DNA of 64,000 nucleotides from contig NZ_SOHE01000078.1 of assembly GCF_004403305.1 (NCBI RefSeq), positions 46,450 through 110,449 on the forward strand, given 5' to 3'. The notes under the pieces are model-generated. The model was not told the origin of the DNA and made no database searches. It saw nothing but the letters and a program-made list of their open reading frames with translations. Shown in pieces: positions 17,641 through 25,192 of the stretch. Within the stretch, counting starts at the first letter, position 1. Each line of letters begins with the position of its first letter. This stretch comes from Cryobacterium frigoriphilum. GTDB taxonomy: Bacteria; Actinomycetota; Actinomycetes; Actinomycetales; Microbacteriaceae. A program made the translations under genes and the position numbers.

Positions 17641-19158
17641 TCAGTGCATCTGGGGCATGACGAAGCTCGCGCCCTCTTTGGTTCCGGAGGGCCAGCGCGA
17701 CGTGACCGTCTTGGTTTTCGTGTAGAACTTGAAGGAATCGGTACCGAACTGGTTCAGGTCGCCAAAGCCGGACTTCTTCCACCCCCCGAAGCTGTGGTAG
17801 GCGATGGGCACCGGAATCGGAACGTTCACTCCGACCATGCCGGTGTTGACGCGGGCCGTGAAGTCGCGGGCGGTGTCGCCATCGCGCGTGAAGATGGACA
17901 CTCCGTTGCCGTACATGTGTTCCGACGGCAGGCGCAGGGCGGCCTCATAGTCATCGGCACGGGTGACGATCAGCACCGGGCCGAAGATCTCTTCAAGATA
18001 AATCCTCATCGACGGGGTGACGTGGTCGAAGAGTGTCGGGCCCAGATAGAAGCCGTTCTCAAAGCCGTCGACGACGAAGCCGCGCCCGTCAGCGAGCAGC
18101 TCGGCGCCTTCATCGATGCCGATCTGAATGTACTCGGAGACCTTCGCGACGGCGGCCTCCGACACGAGGGGGCCGTAGTCGGAGTTCGGGTCAAGGGCCG
18201 GGCCGACGGTGAGGCTGCTGACCCGCTCGACGAGTTTGGCCACGAGCGCGTCGGCCGTGGCCGCACCCACGGGCACCGCGACGGAAATCGCCATGCAGCG
18301 CTCCCCCGCCGAACCATAGCCGGCACCGATGAGGGCATCGGCGACCTGATCCAGATCGGCGTCCGGCATGATGATCATGTGGTTCTTGGCACCGCCGAAG
18401 CACTGGGCGCGCTTGCCCTGGGCCGCGGCCGTCTCGTAGATGTACTGCGCAATCGGCGTTGAGCCCACGAACCCGATCGCCTTGACCCGATCGTCATGCA
18501 GCAGCGTGTCGACGGCTTCCTTGTCGCCGTTGACGACATTGAACACCCCCGCGGGCAGTCCGGCCTCGATGAACAGTTCACCGAGGGCCAGCGGAACGGA
18601 TGGGTCACGCTCCGACGGCTTGAGGATGAACGCGTTCCCGGCCGCCAGGGCCGGTCCGGCCTTCCACAGCGGAATCATCGCGGGAAAGTTGAAGGGCGTG
18701 ATGCCGGCGACGACGCCGAGGGGCTGGCGCATCGAGTAGACGTCGATTCCGGTTCCCGCGCCGGTGGTGTAGTCGCCCTTCAGCAGGTGCGGAGCGCCCA
18801 CGGCAAATTCGACGACCTCGACTCCGCGCTGAATATCACCCTTGGCGTCCTCGAAGGTCTTGCCGTGTTCGGAGGAGAGCAGCCGGGCAAGTGAGTCCAT
18901 GTCGCGCTCAACGAGTGCGAGAAAGCGCAGCAGCACACGGGCGCGGCGCTGAGGGTTCCAGGCCGCCCACTCGACCTGTGCGATTTCCGCGTTGGCGATG
19001 ACGGCTTCGACTTCGGCCCGGGAGGCCAGCGGCACTCGTGCCTGCACGGCTCCCGTGCTCGGGTCGAAGACATCGCTGAAGCGACCGGAGGTGCCCTCGA
19101 TGTGCTTTCCGCCGACGAAGTGGGTCAATTCTCGAACCAGCGTCAATTCCTGAACCAT
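17641..19158 (-). CDS. mmsA: CoA-acylating methylmalonate-semialdehyde dehydrogenase
   Basis: 505 residues, AGGAG before ATG. FVGGKHIEGTSGRFSDVFDPSTG, GITPFNFPAMIPLWKAGPALAAGNAF and GSAGERCMAISVAV (catalytic Cys near 287) are the MmsA pattern; the family has CMA where ordinary aldehyde dehydrogenases have CxA-type contexts. It converts methylmalonate semialdehyde plus CoA and NAD+ to propionyl-CoA and CO2. First gene of the operon mmsA-acd-hibch-mmsB-ech. The promoter region carries the ACTAGG direct repeat at 19211-19236. Confidence 0.94.
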   Translation of the reverse strand: MVQELTLVRELTHFVGGKHIEGTSGRFSDVFDPSTGAVQARVPLASRAEVEAVIANAEIAQVEWAAWNPQRRARVLLRFLALVERDMDSLARLLSSEHGKTFEDAKGDIQRGVEVVEFAVGAPHLLKGDYTTGAGTGIDVYSMRQPLGVVAGITPFNFPAMIPLWKAGPALAAGNAFILKPSERDPSVPLALGELFIEAGLPAGVFNVVNGDKEAVDTLLHDDRVKAIGFVGSTPIAQYIYETAAAQGKRAQCFGGAKNHMIIMPDADLDQVADALIGAGYGSAGERCMAISVAVPVGAATADALVAKLVERVSSLTVGPALDPNSDYGPLVSEAAVAKVSEYIQIGIDEGAELLADGRGFVVDGFENGFYLGPTLFDHVTPSMRIYLEEIFGPVLIVTRADDYEAALRLPSEHMYGNGVSIFTRDGDTARDFTARVNTGMVGVNVPIPVPIAYHSFGGWKKSGFGDLNQFGTDSFKFYTKTKTVTSRWPSGTKEGASFVMPQMH

Positions 19159-19210
19159 CGAATCTCCTGCTTTCCGGTCACCGCCATGGTGACTCGCTCA
19201 CGAACAATGT

Positions 19211-19236
19211 ACTAGGAAGTGCACGTATTTACTAGG
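19211..19236. promoter_or_regulatory. ACTAGG direct repeat, 20-bp period, upstream of mmsA
   Basis: ACTAGG at 19211-19216 and 19231-19236, with the shared context ACTAGGAAG...ATTTACTAGG also found at 22028-22053. The 20-bp step equals about two helical turns, so the copies face the same side of the DNA. Likely a regulator site for the mms operon. Confidence 0.6.
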
Positions 19237-19281
19237 TAGGGCAAGTAAAACACATCTGCCAAGGAGTCGGCGACGCCGGAT

Positions 19282-20187
19282 TCACCGCGTGACGGATCCC
19301 GACAGGGCCGCGATCGAGCGCAGAAAGAGCGGCCGGGCCGCGAACCAGGCAGCCGCCATGACGACGACCGAGGCGCCGAAGATCCAGAATCCGACCCAGC
19401 TCTCGCTGTCGCTTCCCCCATACATGTGGTTCAGGTTGCGCAACAGGCCGGTGCTGAACACCAGCGTCACGTGCACGATGATGAAGAAGACGAAGTAGAG
19501 CATCACGGGAAAGTGGATGGCCCTGGCCAGCTGCAGCGGATAGGCCCGGTTGAACGCGGCCGCATTTTTGGGCCAGGCCCCGGACATCCGCAGCCCGGTA
19601 ATGACGGCCAGGGGCGCCGCAAGGAACACCGTGACGAAGTAGGCCAGAAGCTGCAGGCTGTTGTAGTTGATCCAGCCGTTTTCGGTGGGCCAGTTCAGCG
19701 AGGCATACTGCAGGCCGGCGGACAGCGCATTGGGAAACACGTCCCAACTCTGCGGCACGAGGCGCAGCCACTGGCCGGTCGCGAAGATCAGCACGTAGAA
19801 GACGAGCCCGTTGAGCACCCAGAGCGCGTCGAGGCTGAGGTGAAACCAGAGGGTCAGGCTGATCTTGGCCGGAGGGTTCCGGGTTCGGATCAGGCCCGTG
19901 TTGTTGCGCGTCCAGTTCGCCGTTGGCCGGGTGGTCGTGCGCACCTGCCAGCCGCTGCGAATGATCAGCAGCAGAAAGAACGAGCTCAGAAAGTGCTGCC
20001 AGGCGAGCCAGGCCGGAAACCCGACGGGAGCCCCGGCCGGCACCGCTGACTCACCGGGGTACTCGGCCAGAAACGACTGGACCCCGGGCAGGGTACGCAG
20101 CCCCTGCGCAACCAGAACGACGGCCGCCAGCCCGACCAGGGCCGCCGGAACGATCCAGACCAGCCTGAACCACTTGCTCGTGCGCAT
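19282..20187 (-). CDS. Membrane cytochrome b-type protein next to etfBA
   Basis: 301 residues with about six hydrophobic segments: WIVPAALVGLAAVVLVAQG, WLAWQHFLSSFFLLLIIRSGW, WFHLSLDALWVLNGLVFYVLIFA, YFVTVFLAAPLAVITGL, AIHFPVMLYFVFFIIVHVTLVFSTGL and WVGFWIFGASVVVMAAAWF. Histidines lie inside several segments (WQHF, WFHLS, AIHFP, IVHVT) as expected for haem b ligands. The family resembles the Ni-hydrogenase/thiosulfate-reductase type cytochrome b. It follows etfA by 9 bases in the same operon, so it may pass ETF electrons to the quinone pool. That link is inference. Confidence 0.75.
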   Translation of the reverse strand: MRTSKWFRLVWIVPAALVGLAAVVLVAQGLRTLPGVQSFLAEYPGESAVPAGAPVGFPAWLAWQHFLSSFFLLLIIRSGWQVRTTTRPTANWTRNNTGLIRTRNPPAKISLTLWFHLSLDALWVLNGLVFYVLIFATGQWLRLVPQSWDVFPNALSAGLQYASLNWPTENGWINYNSLQLLAYFVTVFLAAPLAVITGLRMSGAWPKNAAAFNRAYPLQLARAIHFPVMLYFVFFIIVHVTLVFSTGLLRNLNHMYGGSDSESWVGFWIFGASVVVMAAAWFAARPLFLRSIAALSGSVTR

Positions 20188-20196
20188 GGGCGTGGC

Positions 20197-21171
20197 CTAC
20201 TTCTTGCCGCGGGACTCGATGGCCGCGATGAGCTGCGGCACCACGGTGAAGACATCCCCGACGATGCCGAAGTCGGCGATGTCGAAAATGGGGGCGTCCG
20301 CGTCTTTGTTGATGGCCACGATCGTCTTGGCGGTTTGCATTCCGGCGCGGTGCTGGATGGCGCCCGAGATACCCAGTGCCACATAGAGCTGCGGCGAGAC
20401 GGTAACACCGGTCTGACCGACCTGGCACGTCTGCCCGACGAAACCGGCGTCGACAGCCGCCCGCGAGGCCCCGACGGCGGCGCCGAGCGCATCCGCCAGC
20501 TGGTCGACGAGTGCGAACTTCTCCGGCGAGCCGAGCCCTCGGCCCCCGGACACGACCCGGGTCGCGCCGCGCAGCCCCGGCCGGGTCGACGTGACGACGA
20601 GGTCAATGACCTCGTCGATCACGGCCGAGTTACGCGCGTCGCTCGTCAGCGACACGGTCGTGACGACGGGCACCGCGGCATCCGCCGGACCTTCGATCGC
20701 ACCCTCGCGAACGGTCACGATCAGCGGCCTGCCCTGCACGGTGGATTCGACCGTGTACGCGCCGCCGAAAACCGAGTGAGTGGCGACGATGGTCAGGCCC
20801 TCTGAGCGCAGGTTGACCGCGTCGATCACGAGTCCGGCACCAATTCGCACCCCCAGACGGGCGGCAACGTCACGACCTTCGACCGAATTCACCGTCAGAA
20901 TCGCTCCGGGCGCCAGGGTCGACACCGCCGCGGCCAGGGCGTCGACCTGCGGCGTGACCAGCAGCGTGCCCGCCTGGTCACTCTCGGCCAACACCACCTG
21001 GGCGGCTCCGAGGTTACCGAGTCGTTCGACGAGTGCGCTCCCTGCCCCCGGCCGAGTGACGACCACGGCAACCGGAGAGCCGATCCGGGCTGCGGCAGCG
21101 AGCAGCGATGAGGTCGAGTCCCTCAGGTCGCCGTTACTGGAAACTTCGATGAGCGCAAGAATGTTCGACAT
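20197..21171 (-). CDS. etfA: Electron transfer flavoprotein alpha subunit
   Basis: 324 residues. The C-terminal FAD domain shows RVVSGGRGLGSPEKF near residue 208, GFVGQTCQVGQTGVTVSPQLYVALGISGAIQHRAGM near residues 245-280 and AINKDADAPIFDIADFGIVGD. It pairs with EtfB to collect electrons from acyl-CoA dehydrogenases such as the one at 16.5 kb. Starts 15 bases after the etfB stop. Confidence 0.95.
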   Translation of the reverse strand: MSNILALIEVSSNGDLRDSTSSLLAAAARIGSPVAVVVTRPGAGSALVERLGNLGAAQVVLAESDQAGTLLVTPQVDALAAAVSTLAPGAILTVNSVEGRDVAARLGVRIGAGLVIDAVNLRSEGLTIVATHSVFGGAYTVESTVQGRPLIVTVREGAIEGPADAAVPVVTTVSLTSDARNSAVIDEVIDLVVTSTRPGLRGATRVVSGGRGLGSPEKFALVDQLADALGAAVGASRAAVDAGFVGQTCQVGQTGVTVSPQLYVALGISGAIQHRAGMQTAKTIVAINKDADAPIFDIADFGIVGDVFTVVPQLIAAIESRGKK

Positions 21172-21186
21172 GGACGAGTCCTTTTC

Positions 21187-21969
21187 CTAGATCAGGTGGC
21201 CAGCGACGAGAAAATCCGCGAGCTTGACGCCGGCATTTCCCTCATCAACGATTTTTGTGCCCGCAGTGCGGGCCGGACGCTTGGTCGCCTGCAGCACGAC
21301 AGAACGCCCCACTCCGGCGAAGGCGACGGCCGGGTCGATGCCGAGGTCGCCGAGCGATGCGACCCGGAAGGGCTTCTTCTTGGCCGACATGATGCCCCGG
21401 AAGTTGGGGAAGCGGGCCTCCGGCAGGTTCTCGGTGATCGAGATGACCGCCGGCAGCGACGCATGTACGCGCAGAGTCCCCTGCCCGGTCGTGCGCTCCC
21501 CGGCCACCTGGTCAGCGGAGATGTCGACGGACTCCAGAAATGTCATGTGCGCAAGGCCCAGGCGTTCGGCCACCATGGCGGGCACGACCCCGCCACCGCC
21601 ATCCGTCGACTCGTTGCCCGCAATGACCAGGTCGAATCCGGTGCTCGTGAGCGCGGCCGCGATCGCGGCCGCGGTCCAGCCGACATCGGCACCCTCGAGC
21701 GCGGCATCCAGAACGTGAACGGCCGAGTCGGCACCCATGGCCAACCCCTTGCGCAGACCCACCGTGACCGCTTTCGACCCCATCGACAGCACGACCACTT
21801 CGGTGCCCTTGTGGGAGTCTTTGTAGCTCAGCGCCACTTCGAGCGCACGCTCGTCGATCTCATCAATGACGGCGTCGCTGCCCGCACGATCGATCCAGCC
21901 GGTCGCTGGGTCCAGGGTTCGCTCGCCATAGGTATCCGGCACCTGCTTCACGAGAACAACGATCTTCAC
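21187..21969 (-). CDS. etfB: Electron transfer flavoprotein beta subunit
   Basis: 260 residues. KIVVLVKQVPDTYGERTLD at the start, DEIDERALEVALSYKD, GADSAVHVLD and VIAGNESTDGGGGVVPAMVAERLGLAHMTF are standard EtfB blocks; the AMP-binding loop is retained. First gene of etfB-etfA-cytochrome b, reading away from the thiolase at 22113. The shared intergenic region carries an ACTAGG direct repeat. Confidence 0.95.
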   Translation of the reverse strand: MKIVVLVKQVPDTYGERTLDPATGWIDRAGSDAVIDEIDERALEVALSYKDSHKGTEVVVLSMGSKAVTVGLRKGLAMGADSAVHVLDAALEGADVGWTAAAIAAALTSTGFDLVIAGNESTDGGGGVVPAMVAERLGLAHMTFLESVDISADQVAGERTTGQGTLRVHASLPAVISITENLPEARFPNFRGIMSAKKKPFRVASLGDLGIDPAVAFAGVGRSVVLQATKRPARTAGTKIVDEGNAGVKLADFLVAGHLI

Positions 21970-22027
21970 TTTTTCACTCCTTATATATAGGCGAGCCAGG
22001 CAACGAGTACGGCTACCTCAGTAATAT

Positions 22028-22060
22028 ACTAGGAAGGTCTAGCATTTACTAGGACTTAGT
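22028..22060. promoter_or_regulatory. ACTAGG direct repeat between etfB and the thiolase gene
   Basis: ACTAGG at 22028-22033 and 22048-22053, again 20 bp apart and again followed by AAG and preceded by ATTT as in the mmsA copy. The second copy extends to ACTAGGACTTAGT, whose ends (ACTA/TAGT) are inverted. The site sits in the middle of a divergent promoter region and could control both directions. Confidence 0.65.
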
Positions 22061-22112
22061 TATATATTTTTGAGAGAATCCACTCACGACACCCATCCCC
22101 TTTGGAGCAAGA

Positions 22113-23303
22113 ATGAAGACTTCTGTCATCGTCGCCGGCGCCCGCACGCCGATTGGAAAACTGCTCGGCTCGCTCGCCTCGCTCACCGCCGCGGAACTCG
22201 GCGGCGTGGCCGTGCGATCAGCGCTCGAGCGAGCGGGAATCGAGGGCACCGAGATCGACGCGGTTATCATGGGCAACGTCGTGCAGGCCGGGGTCGGCGC
22301 CAACCCGGCCCGTCTGGCCGCGATCGCTGGCGGCATCCCGCTGTCGGTGCCCGCGACGACCGTGAATAAACTCTGCCTCTCTGGGCTCACCGCTCTCGCA
22401 CAGGCCGACCAGGCCATTCGTGCCGGCTACAGCACCATCGTGGTCGCCGGCGGATTCGAGTCGATGACCAACGCTCCCTACCTGCTTCGCGGTGCGCGCA
22501 AGGGTTTCAAGCACGGCCCCACCGCGCTTGAAGACGCTCTCGACCGGGACGCGCTGACCTGTGGCATAGAACAGCAGAGCATGGGGGCATCCACTGAACA
22601 GCACCAGGCCCCCCTGAACATCAGCCGCGCCGAACAGGATCAATTCTCCGCGTCGTCCCACCAGAAGGCTGCCGCAGCGATCGCGGCGGGTCGTTTCGCT
22701 GGTGAGATCACACCCGTGACCGTGACGACGCGCGCGGGCGACACCATTATCGACACCGATGAAGGAGTGCGGGCGGGTGCCACGGCCGAGAAGCTCAGCG
22801 GCCTGCGCCCGGCGTTCGCCGCTGACGGTACGATCACGGCCGGATCGTCGGCCCAGCTCTCCGACGGCGGCGCCGCCCTCGTCGTGATGGATAAGGACGA
22901 AGCAATCCGTCGCGGGCTCGACTGGCTGGCCGAGATCGTCAGCTACGGCACGGTCGCCGGCCCCGATGCGTCGCTGCTGCTGCAGCCCGCCGGTGCGATT
23001 CGGGATGCACTGCGTCGCTCGGGTTCGCTCGCGATCACCGACCTGGATGTCGTGGAAATCAACGAGGCCTTTGCCGGCGTCGCGCTCGCATCGACTCGGC
23101 AGCTGGGGCTCGACGTCGACCGGGTCAATCCCAACGGAGGATCGATCGCCCTGGGCCATCCCGTCGGGATGAGTGGCGCCCGCCTGGTGCTGACCCTGGC
23201 TCTCGAACTGAAGCGTCGCGGTGGCGGCATCGGAGCCGCCGCCCTCTGCGGGGGCGGCGGCCAGGGAGACGCGCTCATCATTCGCGTTCCCCGCAACGAC
23301 TGA
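22113..23303 (+). CDS. Acetyl-CoA acyltransferase (thiolase)
   Basis: 396 residues. Nucleophile Cys88 in TTVNKLCLSGL; NEAFAGVAL near residue 315; NPNGGSIALGHPVGMSGAR with the catalytic His near 350; final CGGGGQGDAL with the acid/base Cys near 380. Length and motifs fit a degradative thiolase. It would cleave 3-ketoacyl-CoA in the island pathway. Start ATG is 75 bases after the ACTAGG site. Confidence 0.94.
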   Translation: MKTSVIVAGARTPIGKLLGSLASLTAAELGGVAVRSALERAGIEGTEIDAVIMGNVVQAGVGANPARLAAIAGGIPLSVPATTVNKLCLSGLTALAQADQAIRAGYSTIVVAGGFESMTNAPYLLRGARKGFKHGPTALEDALDRDALTCGIEQQSMGASTEQHQAPLNISRAEQDQFSASSHQKAAAAIAAGRFAGEITPVTVTTRAGDTIIDTDEGVRAGATAEKLSGLRPAFAADGTITAGSSAQLSDGGAALVVMDKDEAIRRGLDWLAEIVSYGTVAGPDASLLLQPAGAIRDALRRSGSLAITDLDVVEINEAFAGVALASTRQLGLDVDRVNPNGGSIALGHPVGMSGARLVLTLALELKRRGGGIGAAALCGGGGQGDALIIRVPRND

Positions 23304-23313
23304 CGTAAACCAG

Positions 23314-23347
23314 AAAAGTACACCGCCCTCGCGGGCGGTGTACTTTT
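23314..23347. terminator. Bidirectional rho-independent terminator
   Basis: 15-bp perfect stem (AAAAGTACACCGCCC and its complement) with a 4-base loop, A-run on one side and T-run on the other. It lies between the convergent thiolase and LLM genes and can stop transcription from both. Confidence 0.95.
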
Positions 23348-23365
23348 TTTGGCGAACGGGCGAGT

Positions 23366-24493
23366 CTAGGCGGCAGCGCCGACCTTCTCGGGAAGCTTGA
23401 TGCGCGGTGCCACTTCCTTGGACAGAAGCTCCAGCGAGTGGAACCACGGAGCGGGGTCGTCGTAGTAGTCGTGGGATTCGACCTGCAGCGTTCCCCAGCC
23501 GCCACTCTTCTCGAAGAGAGTGCTGATCTTGTCCACAACCGTGTCGGGCGAGCCGACCACGAAGACGTTGTCAACGATCCACTCGAGGTTGACGTCGCCT
23601 CGCTCGGCGCCGGCGTCCTTGATGAAACCGTCCATCATGCCGAAGCGGAACCAGATCGGGATCAGGTAGTGCTCAAAGCAATATCCAATGGGGCCTTCCA
23701 TGACCTCGCGCTTGGCTTCCCTGTCGGTGTCGCCCACGAAGACGGTCTGCGACACGTGGTAGCGCGCCCGGTCGGGCACGTGCCCGTTGGCGAGCGCCGC
23801 GGTCGAGTAGGTCTCCCAGTGTGTCTTGAGCGCGTCCAGCCCGGAGAAGATGGAGATCGGGCGGAATCCCCGCTCTCCGGCGAATTTCATCGACGGAGAC
23901 TTCGGGCTGAATCCGGTGACGGCGATCTCCGGGGCGACTCCGCCCCAGGGGCTGAAGTCCGCGAGCAGGTGCTGCTCATCGTTTGGATCGTCTGAGACCG
24001 TCTGTTCCGGGTAGCCGGCATTCCAGAATTTGCCCTCGAAGAAGAACGGATCCCGCTTCCAGATTTTCTCCATGATCTCGAGCGACTCACGAACCATCGT
24101 GTTGGTGAATTCGGTGTCCGCCCCATTCTTGATTCCGTGAATGAGGGAGGACTGAGGATAGGCTCCCGCGCCGATTCCCAGGAAGTAGCGGCCCTGCAGG
24201 ATCTGCGACAGCCAGCCAATTTGAATGGCCAGCTTGGCCGGGTGCTGATGCGGGAGGATGTGTGCCATCGGAGCGAATTTGATGTGTTCGGTCTGCAGCG
24301 CCGCCGCAGCGATGATGAGTTCCGGGTTGGGGATGTTCTCCCACTGCTGCGAGGCGTGCTCGGAGATCATCATCGACGTCAGGCCTGCCTTGTCAGCGGC
24401 GATCGCGCTCTGCACTCCCCACTCGAACGTCTCTCGAGCCGTGTGCTCCGGCCGCATGTACGGGTGAAAGATCAAACCAGTTTCCATTGCCAT
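23366..24493 (-). CDS. LLM-class (luciferase-like) flavin-dependent monooxygenase 1
   Basis: 375 residues, bacterial-luciferase fold. Near the start GLIFHPYMRPEHTARETFEWGV, then SEHASQQWENIPNPELIIAAAALQTEHIKFAPMAHILPHQHPAKLAIQIGWLSQILQGRYFLGIGAGAY, the TIM-barrel core. The late segment VFVGDTDREAKREVMEG and PDTVVDKISTLFEKSGGWGTLQVESHDYYDDP is the standard LLM C-terminus. Such enzymes use FMNH2 from a separate reductase, probably the one at 9.3-10.5 kb. The core is closely similar to the LLM protein at 34401-35570. Substrate unknown; limonene-, camphor-ketone- and alkane-type monooxygenases share this fold. Confidence 0.9.
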   Translation of the reverse strand: MAMETGLIFHPYMRPEHTARETFEWGVQSAIAADKAGLTSMMISEHASQQWENIPNPELIIAAAALQTEHIKFAPMAHILPHQHPAKLAIQIGWLSQILQGRYFLGIGAGAYPQSSLIHGIKNGADTEFTNTMVRESLEIMEKIWKRDPFFFEGKFWNAGYPEQTVSDDPNDEQHLLADFSPWGGVAPEIAVTGFSPKSPSMKFAGERGFRPISIFSGLDALKTHWETYSTAALANGHVPDRARYHVSQTVFVGDTDREAKREVMEGPIGYCFEHYLIPIWFRFGMMDGFIKDAGAERGDVNLEWIVDNVFVVGSPDTVVDKISTLFEKSGGWGTLQVESHDYYDDPAPWFHSLELLSKEVAPRIKLPEKVGAAA

Positions 24494-24572
24494 TTTTCTG
24501 CCCTCTTCGTTGAAGTAGTTCGGTGAAAATCGGTGTTCGGTGAAAATCCTGTACCTGCGCGCAGCGGGCTTG

Positions 24573-25004
24573 CTACGCGAAGAAGATGTCGTAGGCGTGC
24601 TTGGTGTCCATGTATTCCTTGACCCGAAGAATCTTGCCTTCGGACATCTCGAACAGAAAGTGGTAGCTGTTCTGGTAGACGCGGCCGTTGTTCAGTTCGG
24701 CGAAAGACTCCGCTTCAACGGCAACCTTGTCTCCCTGGGCGATCGCGGAGGTCGGAGTCATCGCCAGCGCCCCGAGGGTATACACCGAGGTGACGCCGGC
24801 GAGGAGTTCGCCGAAGGCCGCTTTCGTGTAGGTTCCGGACATTCCCTCGATGCCGCCCGACACCCAGTACGTGGCGTCGGGATGCAGCAGTTCCAGAATG
24901 TCCGCCACGTTACCCGTAGAGAAAACCGCGGCGAATTGATTGGCCAACGCCACGTTCTGCTCCGGCGTTGTCGTGGTTTCCGGCGTTGTCGTGGTTATGG
25001 TCAT
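24573..25004 (-). CDS. NTF2-fold (SnoaL-like) protein 1
   Basis: 143 residues. After a Thr/Pro-rich start (TITTTTPETTTTPEQ), the pattern ALANQFAAVFSTGNVADILELLHPDATYWVSGGIEGMSGTYTKAAFGELLAG, then KVAVEAESFAELNNGRVYQNSYHFLFEMSEGKILRVKEYMDTKHA is typical of SnoaL/ketosteroid-isomerase-like proteins. Members include epoxide hydrolases, isomerases and cyclases on terpenoid-like substrates. I cannot place a catalytic triad with certainty. It lies upstream of LLM 1 in the same direction, so the two are probably cotranscribed from the operator-bearing region near 25.1 kb. Confidence 0.85.
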   Translation of the reverse strand: MTITTTTPETTTTPEQNVALANQFAAVFSTGNVADILELLHPDATYWVSGGIEGMSGTYTKAAFGELLAGVTSVYTLGALAMTPTSAIAQGDKVAVEAESFAELNNGRVYQNSYHFLFEMSEGKILRVKEYMDTKHAYDIFFA

Positions 25005-25140
25005 GTCGCGCTCCTTTGCGTGCCTCGGGGGAGAACGTCATCGTTCCGGGGACCCCCGCTCCTGCTCCTGAGGCACCGGCGGGGAGTGTTACCGCCGCCG
25101 CGCCTCGGTGTTTAGACCCTGTCACACGCACGTTGACTCT

Positions 25141-25158
25141 GTCAACGTCAACGTTGAA
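25141..25158. promoter_or_regulatory. GTCAAC-N6-GTTGAA operator upstream of the NTF2/LLM 1 genes
   Basis: GTCAAC (25141-25146), spacer itself GTCAAC, right arm GTTGAA (25153-25158). Further half-sites flank it (CGTTGAC at 25131 and GTTGAG at 25161), so two overlapping sites are possible. It lies 137 bases before the minus-strand NTF2 gene. A clear -10 box was not found. Confidence 0.65.
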
Positions 25159-25192
25159 AAGTTGAGTCTCGGTGCTGAACCGGCGACACCGA

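Noticed and set aside
24573..25004. Calling NTF2 protein 1 a limonene-1,2-epoxide hydrolase
   Set aside because: The catalytic Asp-Arg-Asp triad could not be placed from the sequence; only the general fold is supported.
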